From positions 5,084,001-5,148,000 of the forward strand of contig NZ_CP080999.1 of assembly GCF_019645855.1 (NCBI RefSeq): 64,000 nucleotides of DNA. Reading direction: 5' to 3'. Shown one piece after another: positions 42,551-50,611 of this stretch. The position numbers were made by a program, and so were the translations under genes. Below the pieces are notes generated by a model, which searched no databases, was not told where the DNA came from, and saw only the letters and a program-made list of their open reading frames with translations. Within the stretch, counting starts at the first letter, position 1. Each line of letters opens with the position of its first letter. Source of the stretch: Mycobacterium malmoense (lineage in GTDB: Bacteria; Actinomycetota; Actinomycetes; Mycobacteriales; Mycobacteriaceae).

Positions 42551-43297
42551 CTACCGTAGGACGTGTTCACCGGCCGCGGCAGGTTTGTCGGGAACTGCAG
42601 TTGGCGTCACATGGTTTGACCGACCGACGGCCTTGCGTAACCGGCCGGTGCCCGGCACCGACACCCTGACCGCCAACGCCAGCAGGCCGTCGAGGATCAG
42701 CGCCAACGCGGCCACCGTCAGCGCACCGACCAGCGCCAGCTGGAATTGGCGCTCTTTGATGCCGTCGATCAGGTATCGACCCAGCCCGCCGAGGCTGGCG
42801 TAGGCGGCCACCGTCGCGGTGGCGACCACCTGCAGCGTCGCGTTGCGCAGCCCGCCCAGGATCAACGGCAGCGCATTGGGCACCTCGACGCGCAGCAACA
42901 CCTGGGCTTCCGTCATGCCCATCGCACGGGCGGCGTCGACCACCGTCGGATCGACATTGGCGACGCCCGCGTAGGCGCCCGCCAGCAGCGACGGGACGCC
43001 CAGCAACATCAGGGCAACCAGCGGGGGCGCCGCGCCCAGCCCGAACAGCAGCACCCCCAGCAGCAGCACGCCCAGCGTCGGCAGCGCGCGCAGCCCGTTG
43101 ACCGCGCCCACCACCAGGAGCGCGCCGCGGCCGGTGTGCCCGATGATCAGCCCGACCGGAACGGCGATCAGCGCCGACGCGCCCACCGCGATGGCGGTGT
43201 ACTCCAGATGCTCCAAGGTGCGCGCGGCCAGCCCGACGGGACCGGTCCAGTTGTCGGCGGTCAGCAGGTAGGAGATCGCCTGTTGCACGAAGTTCAT
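42551..43297 (-). CDS. proZ: Glycine betaine/proline ABC transporter permease ProZ
   Basis: A 248-residue inner-membrane permease with five to six hydrophobic segments and the binding-protein-dependent transport signature near AARAMGMTEAQVLLRVEVPNALP (EAA loop). It forms the translocation channel together with ProW for osmoprotectant uptake. Start overlaps the proW stop (ATGA). The C-terminal tail is long and hydrophilic. Confidence 0.92.
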   Translation of the reverse strand: MNFVQQAISYLLTADNWTGPVGLAARTLEHLEYTAIAVGASALIAVPVGLIIGHTGRGALLVVGAVNGLRALPTLGVLLLGVLLFGLGAAPPLVALMLLGVPSLLAGAYAGVANVDPTVVDAARAMGMTEAQVLLRVEVPNALPLILGGLRNATLQVVATATVAAYASLGGLGRYLIDGIKERQFQLALVGALTVAALALILDGLLALAVRVSVPGTGRLRKAVGRSNHVTPTAVPDKPAAAGEHVLR

Positions 43298-43971
43298 CGC
43301 GCGCCGCCTACCACCGGGGCCACCACCGACCGGCGGTGTGGGGCGCGGTCCCAGGGCGTGGCCAGCCGGCCGGCGAGCACGATGAGCGCATCGATGACGA
43401 CCGCCAGCAGGAACAGCGCGATGATGCCGGCGACGATCTGATCGCTCTTGTCGGTCTGGTAACCCTCGGTGAACCAGGTGCCCAGCCCGCCGATGCCGAT
43501 CACCGAACCCACCGAGACCATCGCGATGTTGGTCACCACCACCACCCGCAGCCCGGCGACCAACACCGGGATGGCAAGCGGCAGTTCGACTTTCAGCATC
43601 CGTCTGATCGCCGGGTAGCCGATTGCGGTGGCGGCGTCACGCACCTGCGCCGGCACCGCGTCCAGCGCCTCGAGCACCGCGCGCACCAGCAGCGCGGCGG
43701 TATATGCCGTCAGCGCCACCATGACGTTGGCCTCGTCGAGGATCCGGGTGCCGATGATCATCGGCAAGACCACGAACAGCGCCAGCGACGGGATGGTGAA
43801 CACCACGCCGGCGGTTGCGGTCGTCAGCCGTCGGGGAATCGGCGCGCGCTGCACCAGCGCGCCCAGCGGCACCGCGATCGCCGACCCGATCAGCACCGGC
43901 ACCAGCGACAGCCGCAGGTGGATCACGGTCAGCGCCCAGGCGTCGTCGAGGTGGGTGAGCAGGTAGTGCAT
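43294..43971 (-). CDS. proW: Glycine betaine/proline ABC transporter permease ProW
   Basis: A 225-residue permease, partner of ProZ. It has the conserved EAA loop (RDAATAIGYPAIRRMLKVELPLAIP) between hydrophobic helices. It starts three bases after the proV stop and overlaps proZ by four bases, so the complex is made from one transcript (proX, proV, proW, proZ). Confidence 0.92.
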   Translation of the reverse strand: MHYLLTHLDDAWALTVIHLRLSLVPVLIGSAIAVPLGALVQRAPIPRRLTTATAGVVFTIPSLALFVVLPMIIGTRILDEANVMVALTAYTAALLVRAVLEALDAVPAQVRDAATAIGYPAIRRMLKVELPLAIPVLVAGLRVVVVTNIAMVSVGSVIGIGGLGTWFTEGYQTDKSDQIVAGIIALFLLAVVIDALIVLAGRLATPWDRAPHRRSVVAPVVGGAR

Positions 43972-43974
43972 CCG

Positions 43975-45090
43975 CTAATTTCCTTTGGGCCCGTCCGAGC
44001 CCTGCCGTCGGGCTTCCACCGCGGCCAGCACGTCGGCGCCCAGGACGCCGCCGATGACCTTGCCTCCGTCGTCGACGGCCACACCCACCCCCGACGGCGA
44101 CGACAGCGCCGCGTCGAGCGCCTGGCTGAGATTGCCGCCCGGGCGGAACAGCGACCCGATGCCGCTCATGGCGTCGGACAACGAAGCGCCGCCGCGGTAC
44201 CGGCACAGGCCCCCGGCGTCGATCCAGCCCACGGGCGCGCCGGCGTCGTCGACCACGACCACCCAGCCGTCCGGAAGGCCAGTGTCGGAGAGGCCGTCTG
44301 CCGCGATCCGGTCTAAGTCGTGCAGCGGCAACCCGGCGGCGTCCATGAGCTGCAGCCATCGATAGCCGCGGCCGAGGCCGATGAACCTGGCCACGAATTC
44401 GTTGGCCGGCCGCGACAGCAGGCGCGCGGGTTCGTCGTACTGCTGCAGCTTGCCGCCCCGGCCGAAGACCGCCACCCGGTCGGCGAGCTTGAGTGCCTCG
44501 TCGATGTCGTGCGTGACGAAGACGATCGTTTTGTGCAATTCGCTTTGCAGGCGCAGTATTTCGTCCTGCAGCTGGTAACGAACCACCGGGTCGACGGCGG
44601 AGAACGGCTCGTCCATCAGCAGGATGGGTGGATCGGCCGCAAGCGCGCGTGCCACGCCGATACGTTGTTGTTCACCGCCGGAGAGCTGCGCGGGGTAGCG
44701 GGTCGCGAGGCTGGAGTCCAGCCCGACGCGTTCGAGCACCTCATAGGCGGCTTTGCGGGCGGCCCGGCGGGACTGTCCCTTCAGCACCGGAACCGTTGCG
44801 ATGTTGTCGATCACCCGTTGATGCGGCATCAGTCCGGCGTGCTGGAGGACGTAGCCAATTCCGAGGCGTAGCCGTACCGGGTTGACGCCCGCCACGTCTT
44901 TCCCGTCGACGGTGATGGTGCCGGAGGTCGGCTCGATCATCCGGTTGATCATCCGCAGTGCCGTGGTCTTGCCGCTGCCCGACGAACCCACGAAGACCGT
45001 CAACTTGCCGTTGGGCACCGCCAGGCTCAGCCGGTCGACGGCGGTGGTCCCATCGGCGAACAGCTTGCTGACCCTGTCGAAGACGATCAC
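43975..45090 (-). CDS. proV: Glycine betaine/proline ABC transporter ATPase ProV
   Basis: A 371-residue ABC ATPase. Walker A is GSSGSGKTT (about 36-44), the Q-loop VLQHAGLMPHQ, the ABC signature LSGGEQQRIG and Walker B ILLMDEPFSAVD follow; residues from about 240 on are a C-terminal CBS-like domain typical of osmotically regulated ProV/OpuA proteins. GTG 45090 overlaps the proX stop by four bases; the open frame to 45582 is a shadow of proX. Confidence 0.93.
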   Translation of the reverse strand: MIVFDRVSKLFADGTTAVDRLSLAVPNGKLTVFVGSSGSGKTTALRMINRMIEPTSGTITVDGKDVAGVNPVRLRLGIGYVLQHAGLMPHQRVIDNIATVPVLKGQSRRAARKAAYEVLERVGLDSSLATRYPAQLSGGEQQRIGVARALAADPPILLMDEPFSAVDPVVRYQLQDEILRLQSELHKTIVFVTHDIDEALKLADRVAVFGRGGKLQQYDEPARLLSRPANEFVARFIGLGRGYRWLQLMDAAGLPLHDLDRIAADGLSDTGLPDGWVVVVDDAGAPVGWIDAGGLCRYRGGASLSDAMSGIGSLFRPGGNLSQALDAALSSPSGVGVAVDDGGKVIGGVLGADVLAAVEARRQGSDGPKGN

Positions 45091-46034
45091 CGCCGTTGCC
45101 CGATCGGGTGGTTGAAGCCGTTGTCCCGCACCCAGTTTCGTGCGGCCTGGTCGGGGTCGACGCCGGAGTTGCCCGACACCGCGGCGTTGAGTCCGGCCAG
45201 GCCGGAAGTGGTCAGCTTTGCCGACACCGCATCCAGCACATCCTTGAGGCGGTCCGACTTCTTCTGCGAATTCACTAGCGGCACAATGTTGCCGGCCAAA
45301 AAATTGTGTTCCGGGTCGTCGAGCGCCACCAAGTGATTTTGCGGGATCGCCGGCGACGTGCTGAAGATATTGGCGGCGTTCACCTTTCCCTCTACCAACG
45401 CGCGCACCGTCACCGCGCCGCCGCCGTCGTTGATCGCGACGAAGTTGCCCGGGCTGATGTTGAGTCCGTATTTCTGCCGCAGCCCCGGCAGCCCGGACGG
45501 GCGGGTCTCGAACGCCGAGGGCGCCCCGAACCTCACGTCGGGCGAGTGCGCCGCCAAGTCGGCAATCGTCTTCAGGTTCCACGCGGTGGCGGTCCCACCG
45601 GTGACGGTGACCGTGTCAGTATCGGAAGCCGGCGACGGCGCCAGGATCGACAGGTCACCGGGCAGTTTCTTGTAGAGCTCCAACTCGACGGCGTCGAGCA
45701 TGGTCGCCGTGGAGTCGGGCGCGAAGTACAACAGCAGGTTGCCGATGTATTCCGGGACCAGGTCGATGGAATGATCTTTCAGCGCCGGGATGTACGTCTC
45801 CCTGCTGCCGATCCCCATCCGCCGCCCGATTTCGAAGCCGTTGGCCTGCAACGCTTGTGCGTAGATCTCGGCGACAATCTGCGATTCCGGGAAGTCACCG
45901 GAACCGACCACGATGGATTTCGGGCTGCGGGTCTGTGCTCCCAGCGGATCGGAATTGCTGCAGGCCGCGACCAGGCATACCGTCGCAAGCCACACCGCCG
46001 CGCGGACGGTCGCGCGACGCACGCGCGGCGGCAT
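45087..46034 (-). CDS. proX: Osmoprotectant-binding lipoprotein ProX
   Basis: A 315-residue substrate-binding lipoprotein of the OpuAC/ProX type. The signal peptide ends in the lipobox LVAAC (Cys about residue 20), so it is anchored outside the membrane. VVGSGDFPESQIVAEIYAQAL and ETYIPALKDHSIDLVPEYIG are typical of quaternary-ammonium-compound binding proteins. ATG 46034 is chosen; ATG 46040 is two codons upstream. First gene of the transporter operon. Confidence 0.9.
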   Translation of the reverse strand: MPPRVRRATVRAAVWLATVCLVAACSNSDPLGAQTRSPKSIVVGSGDFPESQIVAEIYAQALQANGFEIGRRMGIGSRETYIPALKDHSIDLVPEYIGNLLLYFAPDSTATMLDAVELELYKKLPGDLSILAPSPASDTDTVTVTGGTATAWNLKTIADLAAHSPDVRFGAPSAFETRPSGLPGLRQKYGLNISPGNFVAINDGGGAVTVRALVEGKVNAANIFSTSPAIPQNHLVALDDPEHNFLAGNIVPLVNSQKKSDRLKDVLDAVSAKLTTSGLAGLNAAVSGNSGVDPDQAARNWVRDNGFNHPIGQRR

Positions 46035-46153
46035 CCTCATACCGCCGACACTAACGGCAGAACCGCCGAGGCGCCGCCGCCGGCGGCGCACGTCATGCGT
46101 GCGGTTTGCGCGTATTGGTTTCAATCCGTGCAAGATGGGACAAAGATGACACT

Positions 46154-46501
46154 ATGAGCGGCAAACCCCCTGACTCGGCTGTCCCGCCCCCGCCACCCCC
46201 GGCCCCCCGCGCCGGCACGAAATCCAAGGAACCGGCCGTCGGCTTTACCCGCGCCGGCGCTCTCTGGTCATCCCTGATTGTCGGCTTTTTGATCCTGATC
46301 CTGTTACTGGTCTTCATCACCCAAAACACGGCGTCAACGCCGTTCACGTTCCTGGGCTGGCACTGGAGCCTGCCGCTGGGCGTGGCCATTCTGCTGGCGG
46401 CCGTCGTGGGCGGGCTGATCACGGTGGCGGCGGGAACCGCGCGGATTATTCAGCTGCGCCGCGTGGCGAAGAAGCACCACGCGGCTACTCGGCCGGCCTA
46501 G
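46154..46501 (+). CDS. LapA-domain membrane protein (Rv3760-like)
   Basis: A 115-residue protein with a proline-rich cytoplasmic start, then two transmembrane segments (about 38-56 and 68-92) separated by the short NTASTPFTFLGWHWSLPLG, the LapA/DUF1049 pattern, and a basic C-terminus. Likely a lipopolysaccharide-assembly-protein-A-like membrane protein; role in mycobacteria unknown. Divergent from proX, as Rv3760 is from Rv3759c. Confidence 0.85.
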   Translation: MSGKPPDSAVPPPPPPAPRAGTKSKEPAVGFTRAGALWSSLIVGFLILILLLVFITQNTASTPFTFLGWHWSLPLGVAILLAAVVGGLITVAAGTARIIQLRRVAKKHHAATRPA

Positions 46502-46515
46502 CGTTTGTCATCGAC

Positions 46516-46610
46516 CGTGCGTCCAGGGCGTTGGGCGTGCGTCCTGGGCATTGGGCGTGCGTCCTGGGCATTGGGCGTGCGTCCTGGGCATTGGGCGTGC
46601 GTCCAGGGCG
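46516..46610. repeat. Tandem repeat, 20-bp unit, about 4.75 copies
   Basis: The unit TTGGGCGTGCGTCCTGGGCA is repeated head to tail (46531-46550, 46551-46570, 46571-46590 and a slightly changed 46591-46610), preceded by a partial copy from 46516. Units are nearly identical, so copy number may vary between strains. It lies between the convergent LapA-like and fadE36 genes. Confidence 0.95.
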
Positions 46611-46696
46611 GAGTAGTCCGCCGGATTCCCGCCGCCCGTGCACAGCCAAAGCCGTCAGTGCACAGCCGAAGCGGCTAGCTGACTCGACCGGCCCGC

Positions 46697-47749
46697 CTAG
46701 CCGGGCAGCTTGGCGAGCTCTGCCAGCCCGCGCGAGATCAACGGCGCCACGACCTCGGGTTGCTGGTCCGACGTGTCGCCTCCCCCCTGGGCCTGCTCGG
46801 ACATTCGCCGGCGGAAATCGATGCCGGCGGCGATGATGGCGAGCTTGAAGTAGGCCAGCGCCATGTAGAACTCCCAGTGCGCCAGCGGCAACCCGGCCGC
46901 CAGCGAATAGCGATCCGCCAGCTCGTCGGCCGTCGGCAACAGCGGCGACGTCCAGGCGGCTTGCGCGTTGACGATCAGGTCCAGCGCCGGGTCGCGGTAC
47001 ACGCACATCAGAGCGGCGTCGCTGAGCGGGTCGCCCAGCGTCGAGAGCTCCCAGTCCACGACGGCGCGCACCCGTGTCGGGTCGTCGGCGTCCAGGATGG
47101 TGTTGTCGATCCGGTAGTCACCGTGCACGATCGAGGTGCGACTCTGCTGCGGAATGGATTCGCGCAGACCCGAATGCAATCGCTCGACGTCAGCGTCGCG
47201 GTGATCGTCGGGCAGCCGCACCAGCTCCCATTGCGAGCCCCAGCGGCGCACCTGGCGCTCCAGGTAACCGCTGGGCTTGCCAAAGTCGGCCAGCCCCACG
47301 GCATTCGGGTCGACGTTATGCAGGTCGACCAGGACCCGGATCAAAGAATTGACGCAGCCGTCGATGACGGTGTGACTGAACGCCTCCAGTTGGGCGCGCC
47401 GGCGCACCACTTGTCCCGCAACGAATTCGACGATCTGGAACGGCGCGCCCAACACCGAGTCGTCCTCGCACAGCGCGATGGCGCGCGCCACCGGAACCGG
47501 CGTGTCCTGCAGCGCGGCGACCACCCTGTATTCGCGGGCCATGTCGTGCGCCGACGGCGTCAGCCCGTGCAGCGGCGGGCGCCGCACCAGCCAGCTGGAA
47601 GCGTCGTCATACACCCGGAACGTCAAATTCGAGCGGCCCCCGGAGATGAACTCGGCCCGCAGCTCGCCGTCGCGTTCGATGCCGAGCGAACGCAGATACC
47701 GGTCCAGCGAGGCCAGGTCGAGCCCCTCGAGTCGGTCAGCGGAAGTCAC
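46697..47749 (-). CDS. fadE36: Aminoglycoside-phosphotransferase-like protein (annotated fadE36)
   Basis: A 350-residue kinase-like protein of the phosphotransferase (APH) family; in M. tuberculosis its ortholog Rv3761c carries the name FadE36, though the sequence is that of an ACAD10/11-type N-terminal kinase, not an acyl-CoA dehydrogenase. The catalytic loop is SIVHGDYRIDNTI (HGDxxxxN) and the metal Asp is in VVDWELSTLGDP. Such proteins may phosphorylate 4-hydroxyacyl substrates before beta-oxidation. Start is GTG 47749. Its first 48 codons are duplicated at 53114-53257. Confidence 0.87.
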   Translation of the reverse strand: MTSADRLEGLDLASLDRYLRSLGIERDGELRAEFISGGRSNLTFRVYDDASSWLVRRPPLHGLTPSAHDMAREYRVVAALQDTPVPVARAIALCEDDSVLGAPFQIVEFVAGQVVRRRAQLEAFSHTVIDGCVNSLIRVLVDLHNVDPNAVGLADFGKPSGYLERQVRRWGSQWELVRLPDDHRDADVERLHSGLRESIPQQSRTSIVHGDYRIDNTILDADDPTRVRAVVDWELSTLGDPLSDAALMCVYRDPALDLIVNAQAAWTSPLLPTADELADRYSLAAGLPLAHWEFYMALAYFKLAIIAAGIDFRRRMSEQAQGGGDTSDQQPEVVAPLISRGLAELAKLPG

Positions 47750-47839
47750 CGGACTTGTTTACCACCGCTGACGTCGGCCAGGTTCACCACCGCTGATTTC
47801 GGGGCAACAGGTCCCACACGTGTTCGACTGCGTTGACCC
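47606..47839. repeat. Left copy of a 235-bp direct repeat flanking the island
   Basis: Matches 53114-53348 base for base apart from scattered substitutions and one 1-bp difference (about 88-90% identical by eye). It covers the first 48 codons of fadE36, the intergenic gap, and the last 17-18 codons of the phosphatase gene (stop at 47784-47786), although the phosphatase itself lies on the other side of the island. Confidence 0.9.
47784..47839 (-). pseudogene. 3'-end fragment of the phosphatase gene
   Basis: Encodes only VNAVEHVWDLLPRNQRW and a stop, identical to the C-terminus of the intact histidine phosphatase at 53293-53901. It is part of the left flanking repeat and proves that the two repeats carry the same ancestral junction. 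Confidence 0.85.
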
Positions 47840-47905
47840 GTTTGGGGTTAGGGGCGAGTCGCGGTGTCGTGTGAGTTGACGTGTTCGGGTGGGGTGGGTG
47901 GTGGG

Positions 47906-48988
47906 TCAGCGGTGGTTGGGTTGGGTTTGTGGGAAGGTGTTGTGCTGGTGGGTTTCGGTGTTGGGGTAGAGGTGTCGGTAGGCTGCTAGTGCTGTGGCGG
48001 GGCGTGATGCGGTGATCGCGCGTTCCATGTCGGTGGTGTTGACGTGCAGAACACTAGGGTCGGTGCACAGGAGTTGTCCGAGGTCGCGGCGGTGGGGTGC
48101 GCGTCGGTGCAGTCTGCGGGCCCGTACGCGTTGGCAGGCCTCGATGACTTCCCGGGCGTAGCGGGCGTTGCCGGCGACGTCGAGCAGCGTGGCGCTGTCG
48201 TACGGGATCGACCGCAGCCGGGCCGCTTCGACGCGCAGCAGTTCCCATGCCGTGTCGTGCACTACAAGTTGTTCCCTGCTGGCCAGGCGGCGCCCGAGGG
48301 CGATGATTTCGTCGGGGGTGTAGCTGGCGAAGGTGATGGTGGTGGGGAATCGGGCGGCCAGCCCGGCGTGGGTGGTCAGGAAGTCTTGCATGGGGCGGGG
48401 GTGGCCGGCGAGGATGACCACGAGGTCGTCGCGGTAGGCCGCCATGCACGTCAATAGGGCATAGATCGCTTCTATCCCCCATGGACCGTTGTCGGTGTTG
48501 GGGGCCAGCTGGTGGGCCTCGTCGATAAACAGCACCCCACCGCGGGCGCCGCCGCAGACGTTTGTCATCCGCGTGGCGCTGTGGGAGGGGTCGCCCGCGG
48601 TGATGTCGCCTGCGGTGACCTCGGTGACGTGTGGGCGGGTGATCGCGCCCCATCCGAATAACACTTCACCGATGATGCGGGCGAACGTTTTTTTCGCTGT
48701 GCCCGGCGCACCGAGGAACACCAGGTGATTCTGGGTGCACGACGTCGGGAGGCCCCCGTGCTCGACACGAGGGTGGCCGCTCTCTAGCGCGGTGCGCCAC
48801 ACCGCGAAACGCTCTTTTGCCTCGGCCAAGCCGATCAGTTCATCGATACAGGTCTGCGCCCACTCCAGAACACCTCGACGCTCACCAGCGAGCACCGCAG
48901 CGGCGGCGTGATCCTCACCCCCGTCCCGCCGACACCAGCCTGTCGGCAGGCCCAGACCCGACATCGTGTCGGTATTGCTGTTCGACAT
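47906..48988 (-). CDS. CbbX/EccA-like AAA protein with degenerate Walker A
   Basis: A 360-residue AAA-family protein similar to the ATPase half of CbbX and EccA. Walker A reads GAPGTAKKT (93-101): the Gly before Lys is Ala and the Mg-binding Ser/Thr is Lys, so ATP hydrolysis may be impaired. Walker B GGVLFIDEAH (150-159) and the following segments (VVILAGHPRPMQDFL, GLAARFPTTITFASY) are conserved. The TPR half of EccA is missing and no ESX genes are near. ATG 48988 follows GGGG; an in-frame upstream start at 49156 would add 56 residues across a hairpin and is less likely. First 80 residues have no clear fold. Confidence 0.75.
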   Translation of the reverse strand: MSNSNTDTMSGLGLPTGWCRRDGGEDHAAAAVLAGERRGVLEWAQTCIDELIGLAEAKERFAVWRTALESGHPRVEHGGLPTSCTQNHLVFLGAPGTAKKTFARIIGEVLFGWGAITRPHVTEVTAGDITAGDPSHSATRMTNVCGGARGGVLFIDEAHQLAPNTDNGPWGIEAIYALLTCMAAYRDDLVVILAGHPRPMQDFLTTHAGLAARFPTTITFASYTPDEIIALGRRLASREQLVVHDTAWELLRVEAARLRSIPYDSATLLDVAGNARYAREVIEACQRVRARRLHRRAPHRRDLGQLLCTDPSVLHVNTTDMERAITASRPATALAAYRHLYPNTETHQHNTFPQTQPNHR

Positions 48989-49027
48989 GTCGGCTACCCC
49001 AGCCCAGACCGGGTACCCAGGCCACTG

Positions 49028-49053
49028 CTGGCCGCGGTACTCCCCGCGGCCAG
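49028..49053. other. Perfect inverted repeat before the AAA gene
   Basis: CTGGCCGCGG and CCGCGGCCAG are perfect 10-base arms with a six-base loop, 40 bases upstream of the AAA start on the minus strand. It could be an operator or an mRNA leader structure. Confidence 0.6.
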
Positions 49054-49123
49054 TGGGGAGGTGACGCCACCACACCACCCCGGCGCCGCCGACCAGATCC
49101 GCCTCATTGCCATACCTCCAACA

Positions 49124-49170
49124 CCCGGTCGTAGTCGGCGAGACCGAACGGGCCACCGACTACGACCGGG
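49124..49170. terminator. 15-bp perfect stem-loop
   Basis: CCCGGTCGTAGTCGG (49124-49138) and CCGACTACGACCGGG (49156-49170) are perfect inverted arms with a 17-base loop, between the GjpA-like gene and the AAA gene. Likely a terminator or insulating hairpin for transcription from the right. Confidence 0.6.
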
Positions 49171-49201
49171 CGAAAGCCCAAGGGGAGCCCCTTACCCGTG
49201 A

Positions 49202-49232
49202 CCTGTCACCTGCCGTGCTGGCAGGCGACAGG
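49202..49232 (-). terminator. Stem-loop directly after the GjpA-like gene
   Basis: Arms 49202-49214 and 49220-49232 pair over 13 bases with a single mismatch and a five-base loop, eight bases after the stop of the minus-strand gene ending at 49240. A good intrinsic terminator without a T-run. Confidence 0.7.
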
Positions 49233-49239
49233 CGGCACT

Positions 49240-50529
49240 TCAGAACAGCGACGTCAAGATGTTGGCCGCCAGTGTCCCGAGCTCGGCGGGCAACCGGGTG
49301 GCAAGGTCAGCCGCGATCGACGGAGCCAGACCGGCAACGTTGGCCGCAATCGACGGGGCTATACCGGCGACATCCGCCGCGCTTGCGCCAGTGGCCGCGG
49401 CACTCAAACCGCCGACGCCGACGTAGTCCTGGAAGAGATTAACCACGTTATTGACGATTATCGCCGGGGTCGGCCAGCCAGACAAGGAAGTAGGAATGCC
49501 AGCCAGGGAATTATATAAGTTCGGGGTAAAGTTGGACACCTGGGCCAAGAACTGCTGAACCGCCCCGGCGAAATTGCCGCCCTCAACGATATTGGGCGCA
49601 CCGGGATAAACCAGAGCGTTCGCGGTGCCTTGAGAGGCCCACGTGGTGAAGAACGACAGCAGGCCCATACCATTACCACCGCCTGGACCGGGAGTTCCCG
49701 GTGTGAGGAATCCAGGATAGAAGGCGTTGCCTAGGTCTAAACCGCCATTACCGCCGTTAAGGAATTGTCCGGTGAATGCGCCCGGGATGTTGAGCAAGTT
49801 GGTCACCCCCGCGAGCAGGTCTCCCGAGGCGAACCCATCATAAGCGTTTTGAACATCCGTACCGAACTCCCACCCGAGAGCTAGGGGCCAATTAATCCAG
49901 TATTGAATGGCAAAATGCAGATAAACGTCGCTGAGCAGGAACGTGACAGCGGTCGGCAGAGTGTCCAGCTCGTCCGGGAGGACGGGCAGCAGGTTTGCCA
50001 GCTCCAACCCAGCGCTGGACGCCAGGGCCGGGATGCCCGCATCGGCTATAGTCTCAAACCCCTGCTGAAAGTCCCCCGCCCCTACTTGGGAGAGTCCTTC
50101 AAATAGGGTTCCCCAGAAACCGGCTATAGTACCCGGGACACCGGAGTTAGGTCCCTCGGTGTACAACTGAACACCGGCGAGCGCCGAATTTTGGAACGCG
50201 GGGATTACTTGGGTGCCGTCGATAAAGGCTTGGTTTGCGAGTTCTTGTTCTAGAACGGGGAAAGGGCCGTAGGTGGTCGCCATCGCGTAATCGGCTTGTA
50301 GGTTGGCGGCCGAATCCGTGAAGACGTTGATCCAGGTTTGGATCGGGTTGACCACCCCGGGATCGTCGGTGCTCAGCAGCTGCACCGCCCGCTGCTGAGC
50401 AGCCGCAGCGCTGCGGTGTAGGTCGGCGGCGACATTGTTGGAGACTGCCGGTGTGAGGGCGATCAGGCTGGCACCCACTGCCGCGGCACCCGCAGCGACC
50501 AGGGGCCGGAAGGCTGTTAGCTGTTGCAT
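49240..50529 (-). CDS. Secreted GjpA-like (putative porin) protein
   Basis: A 429-residue exported protein. MQQLTAFRPLVAAGAAAVGA starts a signal peptide with cleavage expected near residue 34. The mature part has the layout of mycobacterial proteins annotated as outer-membrane porin GjpA: short repeated helical stretches with FTDSAANLQADYAM, a middle part VYLHFAIQYWINWPLAL, LLAGVTNLLNIPGAFTGQFLNGG and a Gly/Pro loop (TPGTPGPGGGNGMG). The C-terminus is Ala-rich (repeated IAPSIAANVAG). Porin activity is by name only and not shown by sequence. AAAGGAG precedes ATG 50529. It lies in the island between the AAA and PGRS genes, same strand. Confidence 0.65.
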   Translation of the reverse strand: MQQLTAFRPLVAAGAAAVGASLIALTPAVSNNVAADLHRSAAAAQQRAVQLLSTDDPGVVNPIQTWINVFTDSAANLQADYAMATTYGPFPVLEQELANQAFIDGTQVIPAFQNSALAGVQLYTEGPNSGVPGTIAGFWGTLFEGLSQVGAGDFQQGFETIADAGIPALASSAGLELANLLPVLPDELDTLPTAVTFLLSDVYLHFAIQYWINWPLALGWEFGTDVQNAYDGFASGDLLAGVTNLLNIPGAFTGQFLNGGNGGLDLGNAFYPGFLTPGTPGPGGGNGMGLLSFFTTWASQGTANALVYPGAPNIVEGGNFAGAVQQFLAQVSNFTPNLYNSLAGIPTSLSGWPTPAIIVNNVVNLFQDYVGVGGLSAAATGASAADVAGIAPSIAANVAGLAPSIAADLATRLPAELGTLAANILTSLF

Positions 50530-50611
50530 GTGTGTTGCTCCTTTACTGTTCGTGGTCTAGGTATTCATGGACGTAGGGGAGGCCACTACGCCCAACGGGA
50601 TGTTTTAGCCA

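Noticed and set aside
46516..46610. CRISPR-like array
   Set aside because: Units abut each other without spacers; it is a simple tandem repeat and no cas gene is present.
46697..47749. Acyl-CoA dehydrogenase function for fadE36
   Set aside because: The sequence shows kinase-type HGDxxxxN and DWE motifs and no FAD-binding signature; the name is historical.
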